A stretch of DNA of 64,000 bases from Natronococcus amylolyticus DSM 10524 (GTDB lineage Archaea > Halobacteriota > Halobacteria > Halobacteriales > Natrialbaceae), in NCBI RefSeq assembly GCF_000337675.1, contig NZ_AOIB01000013.1:211557-275556 (forward strand), in the 5' to 3' direction. Shown here piece by piece: positions 43,248 to 51,779 of this stretch. The notes under the pieces are model-generated. The model was not told where the DNA came from and made no database searches. It worked only from the letters and a program-made list of their open reading frames with translations. The position numbers and the translations under genes are program-made. The number at the start of each line of letters is the position of its first letter. Position 1 is the stretch's first letter.

Positions 43248-43919
43248 ATGAGCAACGACCCACACGGCGGACAGCCGATCGAACGGGCCGGCGCCGACCT
43301 CGCGGACGCCTCGGCGGCGATGATTTTGGTCCACGGACGCGGCGCCCGGGCACGAGGGATGCTCGGACTCGCCGCCGAGATCGGGCGCGACGACGTCGCC
43401 TACCTCGCGCCGCAGGCGGCGCGGGGAACCTGGTACCCGAACTCGTTTCTCGCCGACCTCGAGTCGAACCAGCCCCACCTCGAGTCGGCGCTCGGGCTGC
43501 TCGGGGACGTCCTCGAGGAGGTGACGACCGACGACGGCGACGGGAGCGTCCCACTCGACCGGACGGTGCTGCTCGGCTTCTCGCAGGGCGGTTGTCTCGC
43601 GACGGAGTACGCCGCCCGGAACGCCGACCGCTACGGCGGGGTCGTCGCGCTCAGCGGCGGGCTGATCGGCCCCGAGGGAACGCCGCGCGAGTACGACGGC
43701 GCGATGGACGGAACCTCTGTATTCGTCGGCTGTGGCGACCAGGACCCGCATATCCCCGTCGAGCGCGTCGAGGAGACCGCGCGGACCTTCGAGGAGCTCG
43801 AGGCCGACGTCGAAAAGCGGATCTACGAGGGCGTCGGCCACACGGTGCTCGAGGACGAACTCGAGTACGTCCGGAGCCTCGTCGACGGCGTCGCCGAACG
43901 GCCGAATGGCGACAGGTAG
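43248..43919 (+). CDS. Alpha/beta hydrolase (phospholipase/carboxylesterase type)
   Basis: A 223-residue hydrolase of the phospholipase/carboxylesterase group. ASAAMILVHGRGARARGMLG gives the oxyanion strand, the nucleophile is GFSQGGCLATEYAARNADR (GxSxG), an Asp lies in GCGDQDPHIP and the His in YEGVGHTVLEDEL. APQAARGTWYPNSF is also typical of the family. It should cleave short-chain esters or lysophospholipids in the cytosol. Confidence 0.9.
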   Translation: MSNDPHGGQPIERAGADLADASAAMILVHGRGARARGMLGLAAEIGRDDVAYLAPQAARGTWYPNSFLADLESNQPHLESALGLLGDVLEEVTTDDGDGSVPLDRTVLLGFSQGGCLATEYAARNADRYGGVVALSGGLIGPEGTPREYDGAMDGTSVFVGCGDQDPHIPVERVEETARTFEELEADVEKRIYEGVGHTVLEDELEYVRSLVDGVAERPNGDR

Positions 43920-43996
43920 TTTTTGTTTCTATAATAGATAATCCAAAATAATGGGGTGTGATGTTAATCTCCACTGGTTCGGTACCTAGAGCGAAA

Positions 43997-44125
43997 ATGA
44001 ACGCTCGGTGTCCGGAGTGCAGCGACGGGCTGGGAGAGCTGATCGGGAAGAACTACGCTAGCGGCGACGTGTCGGCGGACTTCGAGTGTCCGGGCTGTGG
44101 CCACGCGTGGGACGTGACGCTGTAG
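43997..44125 (+). CDS. Small zinc-ribbon protein (42 aa)
   Basis: A short gene with two CPxC knuckles: [17 protein letters not shown] and, after 21 residues, [14 protein letters not shown]. The second knuckle with GHAW resembles zinc ribbons of transcription-related microproteins. It sits between the esterase and truD. Start ATG 43997, stop TAG 44125. Function unknown; such zinc-finger microproteins are widespread in haloarchaea. Confidence 0.75.
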   Translation: MNARCPECSDGLGELIGKNYASGDVSADFECPGCGHAWDVTL

Positions 44126-44207
44126 TCAGCCACGTCACCAACGGCCGAGTCCTCGGCCTCGAGAACGAACCGATTTACCCGCGGCGTCCGAACCGACGGC
44201 AACGAGC

Positions 44208-45578
44208 ATGCGCCCAGCCCACCCTACAGAGCAGGCCGTCGGAATCGACTGCTACGTCAGCGACGCCGACGGCGTCGGCGGCCGCCTCCGCGCCGCGGAC
44301 GACCAGTTCCGGGTTCGCGAACTCGAGCGCTTCGACACCGAGTCCCTCGAGGCCTCGACCGACGCCTACCCCCACCTCGTCTTCCGGGCGACGCTGCGGG
44401 GGTGGGACACCAACGACTTCGCCTCTCGCATTTCGGACGCACTGGGGATCTCCCGCGAGCGCGTGAACTGGGCGGGGACGAAGGACAAGTACGCCGTGAC
44501 CACGCAGCTGTTCTCGGTCTACGGCGCCGAGCCCCCGGACCTGCCCGACGTCGACGGTGCCGACCTCGAGGTGCTCGGCCGAGCGGGACGAAACCTCGAG
44601 TTCGGCGACTTGGCGGGCAACGCCTTCGAGGTCGTCGTCGGCGACCCGGAGCGCCCGGAAAACGCCGAGGTGATCACCGACGAGTTACGTGAGTTCGGCG
44701 GGCTCGAGGACGGACGGCCCGATCGCGAGGGTAACGGGAGCGACGCGACGCCGGTTGGCGTCCCCAACTTCTTCGGCCAGCAGCGCTTCGGCAGTCGACG
44801 CCCGGTCACCCACAAGGTGGGCCTCGAGATCGTCCGCAGGAACTGGGAGGGTGCGGTGATGGCCTATCTGGGGAACCCGACCGACGCGGAGCCCGAGGGA
44901 ACCCAGGAGGCACGAGCGTTCGTCGAGGAAACCCGCGACTGGCAGGAAGCCCTCGAGCGCATCCCCAACCGCCTGCGCTACGAGCGCTCGATGTGTCACG
45001 CGCTGGCCGAGTGCGAGGACGAGCCGGGTCCCGAGGAGTTCCGGGCGGCCCTCGAGCGCGTCCCCTCGAACCTCCAGCGGCTGTTCGTCCACGCGGCCCA
45101 GTCCTACGCGTTCAACCGGATGCTGAGCGAGCGCCTCGAGCGCGGGCTCCCGTTCGATCGACCCGTCGCGGGCGACGTCGTCTGTTTCTCGGACTCGGAC
45201 GCTCCGGACGGCCTCGAGCTGCCCGACACCGACCGGCTCCAGCGCGTCGACGAACGACGGGTCGACTCCGTCACCCGCCACTGCGAACGCGGGCGGGCGT
45301 TCGTCACCGCACCGCTGGTCGGCACCGACTCCGAACTGGCCGACGGCGAGCAGGGCGAGATCGAACGCGACGTGCTCGAGAAGCTGGGGCTCGAGCCCGG
45401 CGACTTCGACCTGCCGGGCGAGTTCCACTCGACGGGGACCCGTCGGGCGATCCTCGTCCGAACGGAGCTGGGGCTCGAGCGCGATCCGCTGACCCTCTCC
45501 TTTGCGCTGCCGAAGGGGTCGTACGCGACGGTCGTCGCCCGGGAGTACCTGAAGGTCGATCCCGTCGACCTGGGCTGA
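44208..45578 (+). CDS. truD: tRNA pseudouridine(13) synthase TruD
   Basis: A 456-residue pseudouridine synthase. The catalytic Asp93 is in [15 protein letters not shown], the TruD motif. Others are [22 protein letters not shown] and the C-terminal [15 protein letters not shown] with [18 protein letters not shown]. An N-terminal element VRELERF is the RNA-binding start. It modifies U13 of tRNA (and in archaea perhaps U35 of tRNA-Tyr). It is near pth2, the usual context. Confidence 0.95.
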   Translation: MRPAHPTEQAVGIDCYVSDADGVGGRLRAADDQFRVRELERFDTESLEASTDAYPHLVFRATLRGWDTNDFASRISDALGISRERVNWAGTKDKYAVTTQLFSVYGAEPPDLPDVDGADLEVLGRAGRNLEFGDLAGNAFEVVVGDPERPENAEVITDELREFGGLEDGRPDREGNGSDATPVGVPNFFGQQRFGSRRPVTHKVGLEIVRRNWEGAVMAYLGNPTDAEPEGTQEARAFVEETRDWQEALERIPNRLRYERSMCHALAECEDEPGPEEFRAALERVPSNLQRLFVHAAQSYAFNRMLSERLERGLPFDRPVAGDVVCFSDSDAPDGLELPDTDRLQRVDERRVDSVTRHCERGRAFVTAPLVGTDSELADGEQGEIERDVLEKLGLEPGDFDLPGEFHSTGTRRAILVRTELGLERDPLTLSFALPKGSYATVVAREYLKVDPVDLG

Positions 45579-45658
45579 TTCGCCTCGACGCCGTCTCCCT
45601 GGCGACCCACACTGATCGGGCCTGACAGCCTTTTGCTCGCTCGACTCCTACCTCGAGC

Positions 45659-46087
45659 ATGCGAAGCGAACGCCTGCAGCGGGAGATCGACGACCTCGTG
45701 GCGCAGGGATGGAAAATCGAGGACGAAGGTCGGGACCGAGTCGTGATGGTCGACCGGGAGTTCGGCTCCGTCGCCTCCCACATCCTCGTCGCGATCCTGA
45801 CGATCTGGTGGACGATGGGGATCGGAAACGTCCTCTGGGGCGCGTACAACTACATCTCCCGATCACGTCGGCAGGTGCTCTGGGAGGGACGGGAGCGCTG
45901 TCCGGACTGCGGCGCCGACGTCTCCGAGGACGCCGCGTACTGTCCTTCGTGTGGCACCGACGTCGAGACCGCATCCGTCGACGGCTCCGGGCTCGCATGT
46001 CCGAACTGCGAGGCCGTGGTCGTCGAGGGGTCGCGGTACTGTCGGGCCTGCGGGACCAAGCTCGCCGACGAGATGGGCTCTCCGTAG
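45659..46087 (+). CDS. Zinc-ribbon membrane protein
   Basis: A 142-residue protein. An N-terminal soluble helix (LQREIDDLVAQGWKIEDEG) precedes a membrane segment VASHILVAILTIWWTMGIGNVLWGA. Then come two zinc ribbons: CPDCGADVSEDAAYCPSCG and CPNCEAVVVEGSRYCRACG. The pattern is typical of zinc-ribbon/double-zinc-ribbon proteins placed at the membrane as scaffolds. It lies between truD and the DUF2103 gene; partners unknown. Confidence 0.85.
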   Translation: MRSERLQREIDDLVAQGWKIEDEGRDRVVMVDREFGSVASHILVAILTIWWTMGIGNVLWGAYNYISRSRRQVLWEGRERCPDCGADVSEDAAYCPSCGTDVETASVDGSGLACPNCEAVVVEGSRYCRACGTKLADEMGSP

Positions 46088-46135
46088 TCCGAGGAAAAAC
46101 AGGGGCGTTTTACACCGGTCTCTCGAATCGGCAGT

Positions 46136-46870
46136 ATGGAGTGTCGCCACTGCGGCTCGGCCCTCGAGAAACCCGGCGACTTCTGTCTGGTCTGCCGGGC
46201 CGAGAACACCGAGGCGATCGTACTCGAGGCGACCCGCGAGCGGGCGACGCTGACGATGCTGGCCGGCGAGGACGCCGACGATCCCGTCATCGCGGAGACG
46301 ACGGTCACAACCACGCCCGAGGACGGCGAGAACGGGGTCGTCGAACTGCGAAACTTCGCGGGGCTGCTCGCCGACGAGATCCGTCGCAAGCGCCCCGAGG
46401 AGGTGTACGCCAGCGGGTGCCGGGAGGTGATCCGTGCCGTTCGACGCGAGGTCCACTACCCCTTCTATCGCGTCGACGGCGACGCCGACGATCCGGTGGA
46501 GGCGACCCTCGAGCGCCGAGGCAACCGAGCCCTCGAGGTCGTCGAGACCCCGCCGGCCGAGAAGATCGGCGGCAGCCACTCGACGCTGATCGGCGGTCGC
46601 ACGGGAATGCGCGCGATCCAGACCGTCGCGGGCCACCCCCACGTCAAGAAGGTGATTCCGGGCCCGATCGACGCGGGCGGGAAGGGCTCGCAGTCCGGAC
46701 TCCGGGCGAAAGTCACCCGCGCCGACGACGGCGGCAACGTCCGCATGCTCATCAGGGACGGCTCGAGCGTCCAGGAGAATCGCGTCGTCACGACGGCACC
46801 CAATCGGGAACTCGGCGAGCGGATCCGAGACGACCTCAACGACGTGCTCGCCGACTCGGAATTTCAGTGA
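46136..46870 (+). CDS. DUF2103 domain-containing protein
   Basis: A 244-residue protein. The N-terminal zinc ribbon is MECRHCGSALEKPGDFCLVC. The C-terminal DUF2103 region has KIGGSHSTLIGGRTGMRAIQ, HPHVKKVIPGPIDAGGKGSQSG, LRAKVTRADDGGNVRMLIRDGSSVQENRVVT, which could bind nucleic acid (KKVIPGPI is rich in basic residues). It is a conserved archaeal family without an assigned function. Confidence 0.9.
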   Translation: MECRHCGSALEKPGDFCLVCRAENTEAIVLEATRERATLTMLAGEDADDPVIAETTVTTTPEDGENGVVELRNFAGLLADEIRRKRPEEVYASGCREVIRAVRREVHYPFYRVDGDADDPVEATLERRGNRALEVVETPPAEKIGGSHSTLIGGRTGMRAIQTVAGHPHVKKVIPGPIDAGGKGSQSGLRAKVTRADDGGNVRMLIRDGSSVQENRVVTTAPNRELGERIRDDLNDVLADSEFQ

Positions 46871-46958
46871 AACTCGTAGGACGTACGGAGCAAGCGGGTA
46901 TCAGCGCAACAATCCGTTCCTCCGATAGCTGTCAAGAGAAGCGTGCTGAATATAGCGG

Positions 46959-47044
46959 CTATAGCAACAACTGAAACTGCTTGCCCACCGATCGCATAGC
47001 CGTCGTGCGATCGGGTGCGCACTGACTTTCAGCGGCTACTATAG
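46959..47044. repeat. Palindromic MITE-like element
   Basis: An 86-base element with imperfect terminal inverted repeats: CTATAG at both ends, extending to CTGAAA inward, about 15 of 20 positions matching. In the middle a perfect inverted repeat, CCGATCGCA (46988-46996) and TGCGATCGG (47006-47014), flanks a nine-base loop. No open frame is inside. It may be a MITE or a palindrome-associated element left by IS200/IS605-type transposition; I recall similar sequences in haloarchaeal genomes but cannot search. The remaining noncoding bases 46871-47170 show no gene. Confidence 0.5.
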
Positions 47045-47170
47045 AGACCGTAACCCGATATCGTCTGTTTCGACTGCGTCGATCAACCGACCGGGAAACC
47101 TGCGGGTTGAGCAGCGGCGAGTGTAGCACGGACTCCGGTACCCCTCCAGAACCGGCGTGCCAGAGGAGAC

Positions 47171-47524
47171 CTATTCGTCGGGGATGGGTTGTTCTTCTTC
47201 GAAGAACACGACTTCCTCGTCCCCCTCTACCCATGCGTCGTGCCCCGGTGGGAGTAAGGCGACATCGCCCTGTCTGAGTGTTTCGCGCGTTCCGTCCTCC
47301 ATCTCGACAGTCAACTGACCGGATAGCATGTAGAGACGGTGTGGCCACGGACAGTTCTCGGTTTCCAGATCGGGTGCGTTGTCTCTGGAAAACTTGTATC
47401 CCGGCTCTAACGTGGTTACCCAAAAGGTGCCGTCCTCGAACTCGACTCCTTCGACCTTCCCGTTATCGAACGTATTCGTTACGTCGGGTGAAAGAAGTGA
47501 CTTTATCTGTAATCCACCGGCCAT
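47171..47524 (-). CDS. Cupin-domain protein
   Basis: A 117-residue small beta-barrel. The N-terminus MAGGLQIKSLLSPD is followed by WVTTLEPGYKFSRD, then CPWPHRLYMLSGQLTVEMEDG (His and Glu positions of cupin motif 1, incomplete) and VALLPPGHDAWVEGDE (motif 2 with His). It could bind a metal and a small ligand. GC content is lower than in flanking genes and it stands next to a SnoaL-like gene in a presumed accessory segment. Substrate unknown. Confidence 0.85.
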   Translation of the reverse strand: MAGGLQIKSLLSPDVTNTFDNGKVEGVEFEDGTFWVTTLEPGYKFSRDNAPDLETENCPWPHRLYMLSGQLTVEMEDGTRETLRQGDVALLPPGHDAWVEGDEEVVFFEEEQPIPDE

Positions 47525-47691
47525 ATGTGTGCTAACATACCGAACGGCGATATAGCTGTTTCTACGGGCAGACGGTAGATGATGGGCGATATGCTGCCCT
47601 TCGCTGACCGTTCGATCGTGTCGCCCTCGAGAACGGGAGCGGTAACGCTTCTCGTGTCCTCGTTCGGGAGTGAACGAAAGGTCCTGTCGCT

Positions 47692-48141
47692 CTATGGATC
47701 AACGAGACCGAGTTGTCGTACCACTCCCAGGTAATCCCCCTCCCCATACTCTTCGATGATCTTGCCGTCCCGTACGCGGTACACCGCAATACCGGTGTAT
47801 CGTATCGTTCTTCCGGACCCCGCAGGGAGGACACCGATCGGCAGTTCCCAGGCGGGGCCGGTGTGCGTTCCCTCCGCTTCCCAGAGGGCGACCACGCGAT
47901 CGCCCTCAGCGATCAACTCAGCAGTCAGCTCGCAGTTGTAGTCCGGAAACAGCCCGTCGAACCCGATAATCCGGGTTTTGATCTCCTCGTGCCCCCGTGA
48001 CTCGCCACCAAGCGGGTACCGGAGCAGCATGTCGTCTGCAGCGAGTTCGTCGACGATGTCCGGGTTCCGTTCGTCCCAGTACTCGGCAACCCAGCGATCG
48101 ACGATCGCTTTGTTCGCTTCACTTCTTGGAGGTGCTGTCAT
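47692..48141 (-). CDS. SnoaL-like (NTF2-fold) ester cyclase family protein
   Basis: A 149-residue NTF2-like protein. The SnoaL pattern is NKAIVDRWVAEYWDERNPDIVDELAADD, then GHEEIKTRIIGFDGLFPDYNCEL, VVALWEAEGTHTGP and RTIRYTGIAVYRVRDGKIIEEYGEGD. The start is the ATG at 48141; a longer frame adds 13 residues. It has lower GC than the core genes, like the cupin gene in the same direction 167 bases downstream. The family includes polyketide cyclases and many unrelated binding proteins, so no reaction is assigned. Confidence 0.85.
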   Translation of the reverse strand: MTAPPRSEANKAIVDRWVAEYWDERNPDIVDELAADDMLLRYPLGGESRGHEEIKTRIIGFDGLFPDYNCELTAELIAEGDRVVALWEAEGTHTGPAWELPIGVLPAGSGRTIRYTGIAVYRVRDGKIIEEYGEGDYLGVVRQLGLVDP

Positions 48142-48293
48142 AGACGACTTCTCCTCGACTACTATGAGGGACGATAGCATAAACTCACCCAGTGGGAATC
48201 CTTCAGAGGCTGAACGGAGAAACGGAAGGGCTCAGGTCGGTCGGTGGCGAGCGATACGCGCTCTGTACAGCGAACTTCTTTACCGAGGGCATC

Positions 48294-48316
48294 GGCTGAC
48301 GCCATTGGCGTCAGCC
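48294..48316. other. Perfect 11-bp hairpin in noncoding DNA
   Basis: GGCTGACGCCA and TGGCGTCAGCC are perfect inverted repeats separated by one base. They lie in the gap 48181-48605, which holds no convincing gene. A second stem, CCGACGGC (48349-48356) with GCCGTCGG (48372-48379), follows, and A-rich tracts lie between the two. The stretch may be a remnant of a mobile element or a structured transcript. Confidence 0.55.
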
Positions 48317-48605
48317 TCAACCCCGGCAAAAAACTTCGATAAAAAAGGCCGACGGCTCGCCCACGGGGCTCGCCGTCGGTGAAACCCCTCGCTTCGCTCG
48401 GCGTATGCTTCTCCGTTCCATTCGCACGCGAGACCGAACAAATCGGCCGCCTCAGACGTACAGCCACGACCGACGGCAAAGCCGCACTCCCAGATACTAG
48501 TACCGAACCAGTCGGAACCGATCGTTTTCGTCGCTCCGGAGAAGCGACAGGTGCTGCTGGTTGTCGGTCCCTTATCCGACCGGGTGTAATTAGATATAAT
48601 TAGCC

Positions 48606-48812
48606 ATGCTCGAGCGACCCGACGCGATCCTGGCTGCGATCCCGCTGCTCTCGGTCAGCGGTCTCGCCCTCCAGACGACGATCGCGGCGACGGGACTCGG
48701 AACCGGGCTGCTCGCGGCACCGCTGGCCCCGGCCGGCCCGGTCGCTGCGCTCGCGCTCGTCTTCCGGGAGCTGCTCGCCGGACCCGTCGCCGAGCGTGCC
48801 GCGGACGAGTAG
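48606..48812 (+). CDS. Small membrane protein (68 aa)
   Basis: A 68-residue hydrophobic protein with two helices: ILAAIPLLSVSGLALQTTIA and LLAAPLAPAGPVAALALVFREL, ending with an acidic tail. It lies 48 bases upstream of rpl37ae in the same direction. The similarity to other haloarchaeal two-helix microproteins is from memory. Function unknown. Confidence 0.65.
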   Translation: MLERPDAILAAIPLLSVSGLALQTTIAATGLGTGLLAAPLAPAGPVAALALVFRELLAGPVAERAADE

Positions 48813-48860
48813 TCGCAACTCAACAGGTTTAAGAATCCAGTACCGATAGATAGCGGTACT

Positions 48861-49118
48861 ATGGGTAACCAAGAAGTCGGCAGCGCGGGCCGTTTTGGCG
48901 CACGCTACGGTCGCGTCGCTCGACGCCGCGTCAGCGAGATCGAAGACGACATGGAAAACGCCGAAGTCGACGGTGACAGCGTCACCCGCGTCGGCACCGG
49001 CATCTGGAAGAACGACGAGACCGGCGAGGTCTTCACCGGCGGCGCCTACCGGCCGGAGACTCCCGCAGGTCGCACCGTCCAGCGCTCGATTCGAGCCGCG
49101 CTGGCCGAAGACGAATAA
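48861..49118 (+). CDS. rpl37ae: 50S ribosomal protein L37Ae, form lacking the zinc ribbon cysteines
   Basis: An 85-residue ribosomal protein. [22 protein letters not shown] and the C-terminus [24 protein letters not shown] are the L37Ae family. Most L37Ae proteins carry CxxC...CxxC between these; here the stretch reads [24 protein letters not shown] with no cysteine, so no zinc can be bound there. rpoP follows after 20 bases and pcc1 next, the classical archaeal order, so this is the true ribosomal gene rather than a stray paralogue. Confidence 0.92.
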   Translation: MGNQEVGSAGRFGARYGRVARRRVSEIEDDMENAEVDGDSVTRVGTGIWKNDETGEVFTGGAYRPETPAGRTVQRSIRAALAEDE

Positions 49119-49138
49119 CGGTCTCTCACTCTCTACGC

Positions 49139-49273
49139 ATGAGCTACAAGTGTTCCCGCTGTAAACGCGACGTTCAGCTCGACGAGTACGGCGGCGTTCG
49201 GTGTCCCTACTGTGGCCACCGCGTCCTCCTGAAGGAACGCAGCCGCGACGTCAAGGAAGTCAGCGTTCGGTAG
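49139..49273 (+). CDS. rpoP: DNA-directed RNA polymerase subunit P (Rpo12)
   Basis: A 44-residue RNA polymerase subunit. [19 protein letters not shown] and [16 protein letters not shown] give the four-cysteine zinc ribbon (C-x2-C...C-x2-C) of Rpo12/RPABC4. Stop TAG at 49273; pcc1 begins six bases later at a GTG. The conserved context rpl37ae-rpoP-pcc1 confirms the call. Confidence 0.95.
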   Translation: MSYKCSRCKRDVQLDEYGGVRCPYCGHRVLLKERSRDVKEVSVR

Positions 49274-49278
49274 CGTCC

Positions 49279-49551
49279 GTGGCCGCCCACGGCGCGACCC
49301 TCGAGTTCGAGTACGACGAGTCGGCTCGAGCCCGCCTCGTCGCCGAATCGGTCGCCCGCGAGGTCGGCGAGATCGACGACGACCGGTCGCAGACGACGAT
49401 CGACAGCGAGGGGGCGATCGTCTCGCTCGAGATCGAGGCCGCGGATCCGGTCGCGCTCCGCGCGGCGCTGAACACCTGGTTCTCGCTGGTCGACGTCGCC
49501 GAGCGAACCGCCGCCGTCGGCGACCAAGTTCGGTCGCGTTCGGAAACGTAG
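49279..49551 (+). CDS. pcc1: KEOPS complex subunit Pcc1
   Basis: A 90-residue KEOPS subunit acting in t6A tRNA modification. From the GTG: VAAHGATLEFEYDESARARLVAESVAREVGEIDDD then RSQTTIDSEGAIVSLEIEAADPVALRAALNTWFSLVDVAE, the Pcc1 dimer fold. The start is a GTG, six bases after the rpoP stop; the longer frame upstream overlaps rpoP and is not protein-like. It is third in the conserved rpl37ae-rpoP-pcc1 cluster. Confidence 0.9.
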   Translation: MAAHGATLEFEYDESARARLVAESVAREVGEIDDDRSQTTIDSEGAIVSLEIEAADPVALRAALNTWFSLVDVAERTAAVGDQVRSRSET

Positions 49552-49599
49552 CAGTCGTCGGCCGGCCGTTTTTCCCTGCGGTCCGCGAAGGACTGCGGT

Positions 49600-50085
49600 A
49601 TGGTAACGGATTCGAGCACGGGGAGCCGTCGGCGCGTTCTGCTGGCCGGCGGAACCGTCGGCTTCGGCTTCGGTGCGATTATCGACGTCGTGATCTTCCA
49701 TCTGACGCTGCAGACCCACCACCTGCTGTCGGGGATCTACGACCCCTACAGCCTCGACGGGATGCGGACGAACGTCATGTTCGACGGTCTCTTCCTGCTC
49801 GGAATGCTCGGCGTGATGGGCGTCGGCCTCGGGCTCACCTGGCGACTCGTCAACGGCACCGACGCCCGGTTCTCGACGCGGTACCTGATCGGCTCCGTCG
49901 TCGTCGGGGCGGGCGCCTTCAACGTCTTCGACGGCGTCGTCAGCCACTACGTGCTCGACCTGCACAACGTCGTCCACGGCACCGAAGCCTGGAACCCCCA
50001 CTGGCTCGCGGTGAGCGTGCTCATGCTCGCCGTCGGAATCCTCCTGGTCCGCAGCGCGGACGGCCACCTCGCTCGAGCCGACTGA
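49600..50085 (+). CDS. DUF2243 domain-containing membrane protein
   Basis: A 161-residue four-helix membrane protein. DUF2243 motifs: GAIIDVVIFHLTLQTHHLLSG, YDPYSLDGMRTNVMFDGLFL, GAGAFNVFDGVVSHYVLDLHNV. The histidines on helix ends (FHLTLQTHHL, SHYVLDLH) could bind a metal. It is convergent with the P19-like metal-binding lipoprotein, six bases apart, and both interrupt the ribosomal/prefoldin cluster. DUF2243 often occurs near copper genes; here that is only a hint. Confidence 0.9.
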   Translation: MVTDSSTGSRRRVLLAGGTVGFGFGAIIDVVIFHLTLQTHHLLSGIYDPYSLDGMRTNVMFDGLFLLGMLGVMGVGLGLTWRLVNGTDARFSTRYLIGSVVVGAGAFNVFDGVVSHYVLDLHNVVHGTEAWNPHWLAVSVLMLAVGILLVRSADGHLARAD

Positions 50086-50091
50086 TCGGCT

Positions 50092-51255
50092 CTACTCGAG
50101 GTCGATCCCCACCGTCGCGGGCTCGAGGTCGAAAAACGCCGTCTCGTACCCCTCGTGGCGCGAGAGCTGCGGCGTCGCGTCGACGACCACCGCCAGCTCG
50201 GTCGTCGACTCGAGGCGCTCGCGCTCGAGGGGAGCGCCGTAGTGGTGACCCAGCTCGGCATCGAGGCGCTCCGTGAGCGGGGTTTTCTCGCCGGGCGATC
50301 CGTCCCGAACCGGAGCGACCGACAGCCCGGCGAACGGGAGCGAAAACTGGTTGTACCGCGTGCGAGCGCTCACGACGAGGGTGTCCTCGCCGATCCCGTC
50401 CGATCCCCGCTCGAGGACGCCGACGCCGAACTCGAGGTCCCCGCTGCGGGCGGTGCCGAGCCACTCGTCGGTGGCGGCCTCGAGATCGGCTCCCGCCCCG
50501 TGGTCGTCCGCCTCGTGAGCATCGTGATCGTCGTGGCCGTTCCCGGACTCGTGATCACTGTGGCTGTCGTGGTCATCGTGGCCGTTGTCAGTCTCGTGTT
50601 CGCCGTGACCGTGTTCCATCGGTTCGACCGCTCCGCTCTCGCCACGCCCCTCGTCCTCGTCGATTAGCCGGCGCTCGAGCGAGTCGATCTCGTCGGCCGC
50701 GTACTCGAACTCGAGGTCGACGGTGCGGGCCGTATCGAGTCGGTCGGCGAGGGGACCGGAGACCTGGGCGCTCGTCGGTTCGATCCGAACGGTCGCGTCG
50801 TGGGGGCCGTCGTCGCCCAGCGGGACGTTGTCGCCGTAGTGAAATCCCATCCGCTGGGAGAGCATCGGCCACAGAGTCCGCTCATCGATCCGTTCCTCGC
50901 GGCTGTGGATCGCCGTCGACACCGACGTCGGAACCGCGAGACCGGTCTCGGCGTCGGTGACCGTCGCCATCAGGTGGACGTCGTGGTGGTCCCGGACGTC
51001 CGCACGCGCCCGCTCGCCGTCGGCGACCGTCCAGAACGAGTGGGGTCGCGTCGCCGACAGCGAGACCTCGAGACCGTCGGCGGTCGCAGTGCCAAGCAGA
51101 AGCATCTCGTCGACCTTCGGCGGTACGTAGGCGCCGTCAGGTGGGTCGACAACCAGCTCCCGCCAGGCATCCTCGCGCTCGAGCGTCTCGAGACAGCCCG
51201 CAAGCGAGAGCGCACTCGAGAGGGCGCCGGCAGTGAGGAGGTCGCGACGTCGCAT
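50092..51255 (-). CDS. P19-like (Tp34/iron-transport family) lipoprotein with His-rich linker
   Basis: A 387-residue lipoprotein: MRRRDLLTAGALSSALSLAGC (Arg triplet and lipobox). The P19/Tp34-like beta-sandwich appears twice. First copy: MLLLGTATADGLEVSLSATRPHSFW, VHLMATVTD, YPMLSQRMGFHYGDNVPL-like (here LWPMLSQRMGFHYGDN). After a linker rich in His/Asp (MEHGHGEHETDNGHDDHDSH), a second copy (RYNQFSLPFAGLSVAPVRDG, LGHHYGAPL). The protein probably captures a metal such as iron or copper outside the cell. The start MRRRDLL at 51255 was preferred to the longer frame. Confidence 0.82.
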   Translation of the reverse strand: MRRRDLLTAGALSSALSLAGCLETLEREDAWRELVVDPPDGAYVPPKVDEMLLLGTATADGLEVSLSATRPHSFWTVADGERARADVRDHHDVHLMATVTDAETGLAVPTSVSTAIHSREERIDERTLWPMLSQRMGFHYGDNVPLGDDGPHDATVRIEPTSAQVSGPLADRLDTARTVDLEFEYAADEIDSLERRLIDEDEGRGESGAVEPMEHGHGEHETDNGHDDHDSHSDHESGNGHDDHDAHEADDHGAGADLEAATDEWLGTARSGDLEFGVGVLERGSDGIGEDTLVVSARTRYNQFSLPFAGLSVAPVRDGSPGEKTPLTERLDAELGHHYGAPLERERLESTTELAVVVDATPQLSRHEGYETAFFDLEPATVGIDLE

Positions 51256-51377
51256 CACCGGAGGGACGCCCGCGAGGGGGATAGGTTTCGAGGTTGCACG
51301 CCCAACGGGCTCGGACGCACGCTTTCGTTCGAGCGACAAAGCTTGGCTTTATCAGTCCGGAGGGCGACGGTCGAGAT

Positions 51378-51779
51378 ATGCAAGGAAACCTGCCGCCGGA
51401 AGCACAGGAGAAAATCGAGCAGCTCCAGGGCCTTCAGGAGACCGCACAGGAAGTCGCCATGCAGAAACAGCAGGCCGAGACGAACCTCGAGGAGGCTGAG
51501 AGCGCCCTCGACGAGCTCGACAACATCGACGAGGAGACGACGATGTACCGTAACGTCGGCGAGCTGTTCGTCGAGACCGACTACGACACGGCCGAGGACG
51601 ACCTCGAAGAGAAGGTCGACACCCTCGAGATCCGTCTCGAGACCCTCGAGAAGCAGGAGGAGCGCGTCCAGGAGCAGTTCGAGGACCTCCAGGGCGAGCT
51701 CGAGGAACTGCTCGGCGGCGCGGGCGGCGGCATGGGCGGCCCGGCAGGTCCGGGCGGTCCCGGTGCCGGCGGCGCGTAA
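51378..51779 (+). CDS. pfdB: Prefoldin subunit beta
   Basis: A 133-residue prefoldin beta, part of the hexameric chaperone that holds unfolded proteins. [34 protein letters not shown] gives the first coiled-coil arm, [24 protein letters not shown] the beta hairpins, then the second arm. The Gly/Pro-rich end ([16 protein letters not shown]) is unusual in length. The DUF3194 gene starts on the base after its stop. It normally belongs to the rpl37ae-rpoP-pcc1 neighbourhood and is now separated from it by the metal-protein pair. Confidence 0.94.
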   Translation: MQGNLPPEAQEKIEQLQGLQETAQEVAMQKQQAETNLEEAESALDELDNIDEETTMYRNVGELFVETDYDTAEDDLEEKVDTLEIRLETLEKQEERVQEQFEDLQGELEELLGGAGGGMGGPAGPGGPGAGGA

